From: Chryseobacterium sp. BLS98
GTDB lineage: Bacteria > Bacteroidota > Bacteroidia > Flavobacteriales > Weeksellaceae
DNA length: 64,000 nucleotides
NCBI RefSeq assembly: GCF_001045445.1
Contig: NZ_LFNF01000003.1
Coordinates: 868,001 to 932,000, forward strand
Direction of reading: 5' to 3'
The position numbers and the translations under genes are program-made. The notes beneath the pieces were generated by a model, which ran no database searches, was not told the DNA's origin, and saw only the letters and a list, made by a program, of their open reading frames with translations. Shown here piece by piece: positions 49,024-56,662 of this stretch (position 1 is its first letter; each line of letters opens with the position of its first letter).

Positions 49024-51558
49024 ATGATACACGACCAACGAGCAGAAAAATTCAGGCAGATCGTGGAGAATAAGTTCCAGATCTACAATTCATTATTTAT
49101 GAGCCTGCCTTATGATAAAATGACCAATATCGGGATGCTTCTCCCATTCCTTTACGAGGAAAGCCGAAACGGATATGAAGAAGGCAAAACCCCTGAGGAA
49201 ATTATTGAAGAATTCTTTAAAAACCATACCGATCTTCAGACGGAAGAGCAGAAAGTTGAACTTCTTTTCAAGATCATACAGTATATTGAAAGGCAGGTAG
49301 TTTTGTTTGACAGTATTGAAGATGCTGCCTTTCCAAGCCTTCATTCTGAAAGCGACAATGGAACGGTCACCAATCTTTTCGAACGTTCATACCAGGATCA
49401 TAAACTTGAAAAAGTTCGCGAAAAACTAAAGGATTTTACGGTAAAAGTCGTGTTTACAGCACACCCGACCCAGTTTTATCCAAGTTCGGTGCAGAGGATT
49501 ATCCAGGATTTGCGGGGCGCTATTACCAGTGATTCCGTTACCCAGATCGATATGCTTCTGCAGCAATTGGGGAAAACACCTTTTGTCAATAAGGAAAAGC
49601 CAACTCCAATTGATGAAGCACTGAGCATCATTTCTTATTTAAGATATGTTTATTACGATACCATCGGAGAACTGTTTACCAAGATCAAAAAGACTTTTGG
49701 AAACGGTCATTTCCATCTTCATGAAGATATTATTCAGCTTGGTTTCTGGCCGGGTGGAGACAGGGACGGAAACCCATTCGTCACTGCAGATGTTACCAAA
49801 AAGGTAGCAGAAGAACTTCGTTCCGCAATCCTGAAATCCTATTACAGCCATTTGAAATTTATCAGAAGAAGATTAAGTTTCAGAGGTGTTTCTGAAGTAT
49901 TAACCCAGTTAAGTGATGAGCTTTACGGTGCCATTTTTAACGGGAAAATGATCACTGCAGATGATATTCTGAGAAAAGCTGATGAAGCAGAAAAAATACT
50001 GGTGAATGAGCACAATTCCCTGTTTTTAGATCTTCTGGCAAATTTTAGGGACCGCGTGAAAATTTTCGGAACTCATTTTGCCACGCTGGATGTTCGCCAG
50101 GACAGCAGGATCCATCAGAGAGTGATCGATGAGGTGTTTGCTAAAGTATTTGAAGGTGCAGAAGCTTCTGAAGAAGAAAAATTTAATAAACTGATTCAGT
50201 TTGGTGAAAGGGTTAATGCAGATCAGTTTGAAGATATCGTTAAAGATACTTTATTAACGGTTTCCCAGGTTTCCGAAATTCAGGATCAAAATGGACAAAG
50301 AGGAATAAACCGCTATATTATTTCAAATTCCGATGCTGTAAAGGATGTGATGAATGTGTATGCGTTCTTTAAAATCTGCGGCTATCAGGATGAAGAGATC
50401 AAAATGGATATTGTTCCGCTTTTTGAAACCATGGAAGGTCTCGCCAATGCTGAAAACGTAATGAGTGAGCTTTACCGGAATCCTATCTATAAAAAACATC
50501 TTGAAAGCAGAGGAAACCAGCAGACGATTATGCTTGGTTTTTCAGACGGAACAAAAGACGGAGGCTATCTTAAAGCCAACTGGGAAATTTATAAAGCCAA
50601 AGAAGTTTTAACTCAACTTTCCGTTCAGAATGGAATTAAAGTAGTATTCTTCGACGGTCGAGGCGGACCGCCGGCAAGGGGAGGAGGAAAAACCCATGAT
50701 TTTTATGCATCACAGGGAAATACCATTGCGAACAATAAAATCGAATTGACTATTCAAGGCCAGACAATCACCAGTATTTTTGGAAATAAAGAACAGGCCA
50801 AATACAATTTTGAGCAACTTCTGACCGCCGGAGTTGAAAATGATGTTTTTAAAAATTCGAAAAAAGACCTTACAGAAAAAGAAAGAAAACTGATCGCCGA
50901 GCTTGCTGACATCAGTTATAAAAAATATTCGGATCTGAAAGCGCATCCTATGTTCGTTCCTTATCTCCAGGAGATGAGTACCCTCGAATATTATGGTAAG
51001 ACCAACATCGGAAGCCGTCCGTCCAAAAGAGGAAACGGAAGCGAGCTGAAATTTGAAGATTTGAGAGCCATTCCTTTTGTAGGATCGTGGTCACAGCTGA
51101 AGCAGAATGTTCCCGGGTTTTTCGGGTTCGGATTTGCCATGCAGCAGATGAAGGAGCAGGGAAGGCTGGATGAAGTGAAAGAACTGTATAAAGGTTCGGA
51201 TTTCTTTAAAACTTTAGTTCTGAATTCTATGATGAGTATGAACAAGTCTTATTTCCCGCTTACATATTACATTAAAAACAATCCGAAATTCGGAGCATTC
51301 TGGAATGTGCTTTATGATGAATATGTTCTTTCGAGGGATATTATGCTGGAACTTACCGGCTTCAAAATGCTGCAGGAAGAAGATCCGTTATCCAGAAAAT
51401 CTGTGAAAATAAGAGAAAAGATTGTTTTGCCGCTATTGAGTATTCAGCAATATGCCTTAATAAAAATCCAGAAAGAAGAAGGCAATAGGGAAGCTTACGC
51501 AAAGCTGGTGACAAGGTCATTATTCGGAAATATTAATGCGAGCAGAAATTCAGCTTAA
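49024..51558 (+). CDS. ppc: Phosphoenolpyruvate carboxylase
   Basis: Makes oxaloacetate from phosphoenolpyruvate and bicarbonate, refilling the citric-acid cycle. From the ATG at 49024 it has 844 residues; a TTG at 48976 in frame would add residues that do not look like the family. Signatures: FTAHPTQ with the catalytic His at residue 147, WPGGDRDGNPFV, the substrate loop VVFFDGRGGPPARGGG and SRPSKR at the later active-site loop. The C-terminus ends with NINASRNSA rather than the classical Q-N-T-G. The gene is monocistronic. Confidence 0.96.
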   Translation: MIHDQRAEKFRQIVENKFQIYNSLFMSLPYDKMTNIGMLLPFLYEESRNGYEEGKTPEEIIEEFFKNHTDLQTEEQKVELLFKIIQYIERQVVLFDSIEDAAFPSLHSESDNGTVTNLFERSYQDHKLEKVREKLKDFTVKVVFTAHPTQFYPSSVQRIIQDLRGAITSDSVTQIDMLLQQLGKTPFVNKEKPTPIDEALSIISYLRYVYYDTIGELFTKIKKTFGNGHFHLHEDIIQLGFWPGGDRDGNPFVTADVTKKVAEELRSAILKSYYSHLKFIRRRLSFRGVSEVLTQLSDELYGAIFNGKMITADDILRKADEAEKILVNEHNSLFLDLLANFRDRVKIFGTHFATLDVRQDSRIHQRVIDEVFAKVFEGAEASEEEKFNKLIQFGERVNADQFEDIVKDTLLTVSQVSEIQDQNGQRGINRYIISNSDAVKDVMNVYAFFKICGYQDEEIKMDIVPLFETMEGLANAENVMSELYRNPIYKKHLESRGNQQTIMLGFSDGTKDGGYLKANWEIYKAKEVLTQLSVQNGIKVVFFDGRGGPPARGGGKTHDFYASQGNTIANNKIELTIQGQTITSIFGNKEQAKYNFEQLLTAGVENDVFKNSKKDLTEKERKLIAELADISYKKYSDLKAHPMFVPYLQEMSTLEYYGKTNIGSRPSKRGNGSELKFEDLRAIPFVGSWSQLKQNVPGFFGFGFAMQQMKEQGRLDEVKELYKGSDFFKTLVLNSMMSMNKSYFPLTYYIKNNPKFGAFWNVLYDEYVLSRDIMLELTGFKMLQEEDPLSRKSVKIREKIVLPLLSIQQYALIKIQKEEGNREAYAKLVTRSLFGNINASRNSA

Positions 51559-51567
51559 CTGATATAT

Positions 51568-51600
51568 AAAAACGCTTCTCAAATCGAGAGGCGTTTTTTT
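51568..51600 (+). terminator. Terminator of ppc
   Basis: AAACGCTTCTC pairs with GAGAGGCGTTT (one wobble), loop AAATC, then T run. Confidence 0.88.
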
Positions 51601-51657
51601 GTATTGATTAAAATTTTAGCTAAAGCCTTTGGCAAAATGTTTAAATTATTTAACAGT

Positions 51658-51675
51658 ATAAAGCCCGTTCCTATT
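51658..51675 (-). repeat. Second copy of the AATAGGARCGGGCTTTA repeat (inverted)
   Basis: On the minus strand this reads AATAGGAACGGGCTTTAT, matching 26641-26657 with one change. A GGCTTTRGC-like word lies about 35 bases from it in both copies. Confidence 0.7.
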
Positions 51676-51770
51676 AAATACATTTGTTACCTTAAAAAAT
51701 CTGAGTAATCTGTGTGAAATAAAATTTAAAAATGCTGCAGTTTATTTTCATCAATTTAATCGTTGTTTAA

Positions 51771-53375
51771 TTACTCTTTTAAGAACTTCTCATAAAAAGT
51801 ATCATTCTTCATCTTAATTTTCAGGTAATAGGTTCCTTTCGGAAAATCCTCTACTTTTACAGATTTCTGTCCGCTATTTTTCCTGATCAGCTTCCCTAAA
51901 TTATCATAAACTTCCAGGGATATAATTTCACCTTCAGAAGCAATATTCAGAATATTTTTTACAGGGTTGGGGAAGATGGCAAACTTTTCTTTTTTCACTA
52001 TTTCAGAGGTGTTCAGCACCTGATTATAAAGGCTTCCAAAATTAAGAATTCCATAGCCCATCTGGTCTGTGTGGCCCGGGTAAAGAGAAGCGGTCTGACG
52101 GAGTTTTGTCCTGATCTGTTCCCTGTTCATCGATGGAAAGGCCTGAATAAAACAGGCTACACCACCTGCAGCGATGGGGGTTGCAATAGATGTTCCGTTA
52201 ACGGAGGTTAATGTACTGTTGGTCACCGTTGCGGCTGCAGTTCCTCTTGAACTTCCGTCAGGTTTTACTACACCAAGGGAATTGGGGCCATAAGATGAAA
52301 ATCCTGAAGAGTTTCCTGCCGCATCTACAGATCCTATACTGAACACCTTGGCATTATCTGCAGGGGTCATAATATAATGCCAGGGCTGGACTCCTGAATT
52401 TCCTGCTGCTGCAAGAACGAAAATCCCTTTATTGGCAGCTATTTCTGCCGCTCTGGCAATAAAAGAAGTAGTTCCGTTCATATCCGAGTACGTATAGCTG
52501 TACCGGGAGTCGTCAAAAACATTGTATCCAAGTGAGGTTGTGATAATATCAACACCTTTTCTGTCTGCTTCTTCAGCCGCCTCTATCCAGTACAATTCTT
52601 CTTCGGGGATTTCACCGACAGCATTTTCGCTTCGGTAAAGGTAAAAATCGGCATCCGGGGCAGAGCCTACAAAAGTATTCTCGATATATCCGCCAATAGC
52701 ACCTAACACAGCAGATCCATGATTGCTGATGGCAGTATTGTATACATTGCTTGTTTTGGTAACAAAATCATAAACGGCTTTAATGTGATTGTTGGTACGT
52801 AATCTTTCAAATGCAGATCCGGTATCCACATAAGGAAAACCTGCATCAATAACTGCAATGGAGACCCCTATACCAGTAAAACCGGCAAGATGAAGAGGTC
52901 TTATATTGATCTGGTCGATCTGGGCAGATCCGGAACCATAATCGAAAACAGTCAGTGTTTTTTGAGTTTCAGAAACCGGATTCCATTTATTTTGAACCAC
53001 TGTTTTAGGGACAGAAGTATTATTTTTTGCGAAACGTCCCACCGACTGCACGTAAGGCTGTGCCTGCAAAACTGTTATCTGTGTGGGAGTTGCGTTTACA
53101 GCTGCACCATTAAGCCATTTGGAATAATCGGTAACGGTAAAGCCGAGGTTCTGAAGATTCTGGATATATGACTGTTCAATAGGGGCATCCTGGTCATTCA
53201 GGACAATACCCAGCGAAATACGTCTATTGAGGGATTTTTGGCTCAGTTCAGATAGTGGATTGGCATAAAAAGCAGCTTTATTCGGTTTGTCTGTAAAATA
53301 AACAAAAACAAGCTCCGTTTGTGCATTTACAGCAGAGTAACCCACTAAAAGACAAAAGAGTAAAAGTTTTTTCAT
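51771..53375 (-). CDS. Subtilisin-like S8 serine protease with type IX secretion signal
   Basis: A 534-residue exported protease. A signal peptide (to VNAQT) is followed by a propeptide-like region with VYFTDKPN. The S8 catalytic triad is Asp177 in AVIDAGFP, His219 in NHGSAVLG and Ser396 in NGTSIATPIAAGG, with oxyanion Asn326 in AAAGNSG. The last ~75 residues form a type A C-terminal sorting domain of the type IX secretion system: FPNPVKNILNI, SLEVYDNLGKLIRK and a GTYYLKIKM ending. The protein should therefore reach the cell surface or medium through T9SS. The window contains no T9SS machinery genes. Confidence 0.94.
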   Translation of the reverse strand: MKKLLLFCLLVGYSAVNAQTELVFVYFTDKPNKAAFYANPLSELSQKSLNRRISLGIVLNDQDAPIEQSYIQNLQNLGFTVTDYSKWLNGAAVNATPTQITVLQAQPYVQSVGRFAKNNTSVPKTVVQNKWNPVSETQKTLTVFDYGSGSAQIDQINIRPLHLAGFTGIGVSIAVIDAGFPYVDTGSAFERLRTNNHIKAVYDFVTKTSNVYNTAISNHGSAVLGAIGGYIENTFVGSAPDADFYLYRSENAVGEIPEEELYWIEAAEEADRKGVDIITTSLGYNVFDDSRYSYTYSDMNGTTSFIARAAEIAANKGIFVLAAAGNSGVQPWHYIMTPADNAKVFSIGSVDAAGNSSGFSSYGPNSLGVVKPDGSSRGTAAATVTNSTLTSVNGTSIATPIAAGGVACFIQAFPSMNREQIRTKLRQTASLYPGHTDQMGYGILNFGSLYNQVLNTSEIVKKEKFAIFPNPVKNILNIASEGEIISLEVYDNLGKLIRKNSGQKSVKVEDFPKGTYYLKIKMKNDTFYEKFLKE

Positions 53376-53461
53376 AAAGTTATTTTCTATAAAGATAAAA
53401 CAAAATCAATAAAATTTTTGATAGGATTTTAAATTCCTTATTTTTACACAAATATTTATTT

Positions 53462-54586
53462 ATGAAAAAAATTCAGATGGTTGACTTGCAAAGTCAGTAT
53501 TACAAAATAAAAAATGATGTAGACAATGCGGTTTTAAATGTAATGGATTCTGCGGCTTTTATCAATGGCCCTGAAGTAAAGTCTTTCCAGAATGAATTGG
53601 AATCTTATTTAGATGTAAAGCATGTAATTCCGTGTGCTAACGGAACGGATGCTTTGCAGATCGCACTGATGGCTTTGGACCTGAAAGAAGGGGATGAAGT
53701 AATCACTGCAGATTTTACTTTTGCCGCTACAGTAGAAGTTATTCATCTGCTTAAACTGAAATCAGTACTGGTAGATGTAGATTACGATACATTCACAATT
53801 TCTACGGAAGAAATTAAAAAAGCAATCACTCCAAGAACAAAAGCAATTATTCCGGTCCATATCTTCGGACAGTGTGCCAATATGGAAGAGATCTTAAAAA
53901 TTGCGGAAGAGCATAACCTGTATGTTATTGAAGACAATGCACAGGCAATAGGAGCACAATATACGTTTTCTGACGGAACTCAGAAATATGCGGGAACCAT
54001 GGCAACGGTAGGGACTACTTCATTTTTTCCTTCCAAAAATTTAGGGTGCTATGGAGATGGTGGGGCTCTTTTCACTAATAATGATGAACTGGCACACCGT
54101 CTGAGAGGAATCGTTAACCACGGAATGTACGAGAGATATTATCATGATGAGGTAGGAGTGAATTCCAGATTGGACAGTATTCAGGCGGCAGTCCTAAGAA
54201 AAAAACTTCCTCATCTGGATACTTACAATGAAGCAAGAAGAAAGGCTGCTGATTATTATGATGAAGCATTTGCAGGACATGCAGATATTCTTACTCCACA
54301 AAGATCAGAAAGCTCAACACATGTATTCCACCAGTATACTTTAAGAATCCTGAACGGAAAACGTAATGAGCTTCAGAAATTCCTTACAGAAAAGGAAATT
54401 CCTGCCATGATCTATTATCCGGTAGCATTGAGAAAGCAAAAAGCCTACTTCCAGGAAAGCAATGATGCAGACTTTGTGAATACCGATAAGCTTCTGGATC
54501 AGGTAATCTCCCTGCCTATGCATACTGAACTGGATGAAGAGCAGCTGAAGTATATTACGGATGCGGTGCTGGAATTTATGAAGTAG
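53462..54586 (+). CDS. DegT/DnrJ/EryC1/StrS aminotransferase (sugar aminotransferase)
   Basis: A 374-residue PLP enzyme that puts an amino group on nucleotide-activated keto-sugars for surface glycans. The PLP lysine is Lys192 in SFFPSKNLGCYGDGGAL, and Asp158 in IEDNAQAIGA contacts the PLP ring nitrogen. Other marks are NGTDALQIALMAL and VHIFGQ. It opens a small cluster on the plus strand with a membrane protein, galE and a nucleotidyltransferase, all consistent with nucleotide-sugar work. The precise sugar is not known. Confidence 0.93.
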   Translation: MKKIQMVDLQSQYYKIKNDVDNAVLNVMDSAAFINGPEVKSFQNELESYLDVKHVIPCANGTDALQIALMALDLKEGDEVITADFTFAATVEVIHLLKLKSVLVDVDYDTFTISTEEIKKAITPRTKAIIPVHIFGQCANMEEILKIAEEHNLYVIEDNAQAIGAQYTFSDGTQKYAGTMATVGTTSFFPSKNLGCYGDGGALFTNNDELAHRLRGIVNHGMYERYYHDEVGVNSRLDSIQAAVLRKKLPHLDTYNEARRKAADYYDEAFAGHADILTPQRSESSTHVFHQYTLRILNGKRNELQKFLTEKEIPAMIYYPVALRKQKAYFQESNDADFVNTDKLLDQVISLPMHTELDEEQLKYITDAVLEFMK

Positions 54587-54594
54587 GCTAGGCT

Positions 54595-55038
54595 ATGCTT
54601 CACGATGAAAGAATACTTAAAAATAAGTTTGCTTATTTTTTTACTATCGTTTTTCTTTTAGGCTGGATCATTTATTATGGAGTATTTGTAATTAATGTTT
54701 TACTTAAAGGTTATAGATTAGTCGAAAAGTATATTAAATTTAGAATCCCTATTTATTTTTTAAATTTTATTGCATTTATATTATTGATTTTAACATTTGT
54801 ACATGTTTTTAAGGAATCAAGAAAAATGTTTAAATATTTAAATAGTACATGTATTACGATTATAATTTTGGCTTCAGTGAGTTTTTATATTAATTATGAT
54901 GGTAAATGGGGTGCATATATTTATTCTTTTTTATTTGGACTTACTTTATTTTTAATAGGACCGGTTTTACTTATAAATTATTTTAAACATATTCCGGCAA
55001 AAAGTGAAATAGAAAACATAGGAAAACACAACGATTAA
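54595..55038 (+). CDS. Small integral membrane protein of unknown function
   Basis: A 147-residue protein with four likely membrane helices: FAYFFTIVFLLGWIIYYGVF, IPIYFLNFIAFILLILTFV, STCITIIILASVSFYI and YSFLFGLTLFLIGPVLLINY. Between and after them are Lys-rich polar ends. It starts 8 bases after the aminotransferase stop and ends 10 bases before galE, so it is co-transcribed, yet its AT content is clearly above its neighbours. No family is recognised. It may be recently inserted or under relaxed constraint. Confidence 0.75.
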   Translation: MLHDERILKNKFAYFFTIVFLLGWIIYYGVFVINVLLKGYRLVEKYIKFRIPIYFLNFIAFILLILTFVHVFKESRKMFKYLNSTCITIIILASVSFYINYDGKWGAYIYSFLFGLTLFLIGPVLLINYFKHIPAKSEIENIGKHND

Positions 55039-55048
55039 AAAAAATAAA

Positions 55049-56068
55049 ATGGCAATACTTGTTACAGGCGGACTTGGATATATTGGTTCTCATACAGTTG
55101 TAGAACTTTTGAATAATGACTTTGATGTTGTCATTGTAGATGATCTATCCAATTCTGAAAAATTTATTTTAAAAAATATTGAGGAGGTTGCAGGTAAGAA
55201 ACCTGTTTTTTATCCTTTTGACCTGAAGAGAAAAGAGCTTCTTACCCAGGTTTTTGATGCCCATCAGATTGAAGGATGCATCAATTTTGCAGCTTCCAAA
55301 GCCGTTGGAGAAAGCCAGGTAAAGCCAATAGATTATTATGAAAATAATTTATTTACGCTGATCAATATTCTTCAGGAATTTAAGGAAAGAGGAATTTCAA
55401 ATTTTATTTTCAGCTCTTCATGCACAGTGTACGGACAGGCAGAGAAAATGCCGATTGACGAGAATACACCACTGAAAATGCCTGAAAGTGTTTACGGTAA
55501 AACAAAACAGATGGGCGAAGAAATTTTGATTGATTTTGCAAAAGCCTACAACAGAAGAATTTCTCTTTTAAGATATTTTAATCCTATCGGAGCTCATCCG
55601 TCCGGGAAATTAGGCGAACTTCCATTGGGAGTTCCTAATAATTTAATTCCTTATGTTACCCAAACAGCTGCAGGAATTCGTGAGAAGCTGAATATCTGGG
55701 GCGATGATTATGATACGGAAGACGGAACGGCGGTTCGTGATTATATTTATGTCGTTGATTTGGCTAAAGCCCATGTAAGTGCACTTAAGCACTTGTTACA
55801 TAGCAATGAAGAAACGGTGATTGATATATTTAACCTTGGAACAGGAAAGGGCTCATCCGTATTGGAAGTTGTAAAAGCTTTTGAAACGGCTAATGATGTG
55901 AAAGTTCCTTACCAAATTTGTGCGAGAAGAGAGGGAGATATTACCATTGCTTATGCTAATGCGGATAAGGCTGAAAAAGAGCTTCACTGGAAGTCTGAGA
56001 CTTCATTGGAGGAATCTTTAAGAACAGTCTGGAAATGGCAGCAGTATCTTGGCTCAAGAGCTGTTTAA
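55049..56068 (+). CDS. galE: UDP-glucose 4-epimerase
   Basis: Interconverts UDP-glucose and UDP-galactose with tightly bound NAD. It has 339 residues, the standard GalE length. The Rossmann motif is TGGLGYIGSH (residues 6-15). The active-site Ser is in IFSSSCTVYG, and the YxxxK pair is Tyr149 and Lys153 in VYGKTK. The conserved RYFNPIGAHPSG and DGTAVRDYIYVVDLAKAH support true GalE identity rather than a generic epimerase. It is part of the DegT-galE group and supplies UDP-galactose for glycans. Confidence 0.95.
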   Translation: MAILVTGGLGYIGSHTVVELLNNDFDVVIVDDLSNSEKFILKNIEEVAGKKPVFYPFDLKRKELLTQVFDAHQIEGCINFAASKAVGESQVKPIDYYENNLFTLINILQEFKERGISNFIFSSSCTVYGQAEKMPIDENTPLKMPESVYGKTKQMGEEILIDFAKAYNRRISLLRYFNPIGAHPSGKLGELPLGVPNNLIPYVTQTAAGIREKLNIWGDDYDTEDGTAVRDYIYVVDLAKAHVSALKHLLHSNEETVIDIFNLGTGKGSSVLEVVKAFETANDVKVPYQICARREGDITIAYANADKAEKELHWKSETSLEESLRTVWKWQQYLGSRAV

Positions 56069-56171
56069 AAAAGAATTTAAAAAACTTATAATAACAAAAT
56101 CTTTTCCTGCAATACGAGCTTTTTTATTGTTTTAAAATAGTTAATATGCCGGAATCTTAATTGACACTATT

Positions 56172-56624
56172 ATGAAAACAGAAAAAATAGGTATTACATT
56201 TTCCTCATTCGATCTGCTGCATGCAGGACATATCAAAATGCTTGAAGAAGCTAAAACAGTATGTGATTATTTAATTGTCGGGCTTCAGGTTGATCCTTCA
56301 CATGACCGTCCGAATAAAAATAAACCCAGCCAAAGTATTGTTGAGAGATACATTCAGTTAAAGGCAGTTAATGCTGTAGATGAGATCATCCCTTACTACA
56401 CAGAAGAAGACCTTCTTGATATTTTGAAATCCTTTGTGATTGACGTAAGAATCATTGGGGACGATTATATGAACAGAGATTTTACAGGCAAACAGTACTG
56501 TGAGGAAAAAGGAATTGAGATCTTTTACAACAAAAGAGATCATAGATTTTCCACAAGTGACCTGAGAAGAAGAATCTATGAAGCTGAAAAAGAAAAATTA
56601 GAACGCGCTGAAGCTGCAAAATAA
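56172..56624 (+). CDS. Cytidylyltransferase-family nucleotidyltransferase (TagD-like)
   Basis: A 150-residue cytosolic enzyme that transfers a nucleotide from NTP to a phosphorylated alcohol or sugar. The HxGH motif is at residues 17-20 (DLLHAGHIKML). RYIQLKAV and the second nucleotide-binding block FSTSDLRRRI (ISSTxI/R-type) are present. The length and pattern resemble glycerol-3-phosphate cytidylyltransferase (TagD) and the RfaE C-terminal domain. It lies 103 bases after galE and is followed by a strong terminator. The substrate is unproven. Confidence 0.88.
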   Translation: MKTEKIGITFSSFDLLHAGHIKMLEEAKTVCDYLIVGLQVDPSHDRPNKNKPSQSIVERYIQLKAVNAVDEIIPYYTEEDLLDILKSFVIDVRIIGDDYMNRDFTGKQYCEEKGIEIFYNKRDHRFSTSDLRRRIYEAEKEKLERAEAAK

Positions 56625-56657
56625 AAAAATCCCGAAAAATATTTTCGGGATTTTTTT
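56623..56657. terminator. Bidirectional terminator
   Basis: A 16-bp stem (AAAAAAATCCCGAAAA with its complement) and loop ATA between the nucleotidyltransferase and the convergent receptor gene. Confidence 0.92.
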
Positions 56658-56662
56658 GTGTA

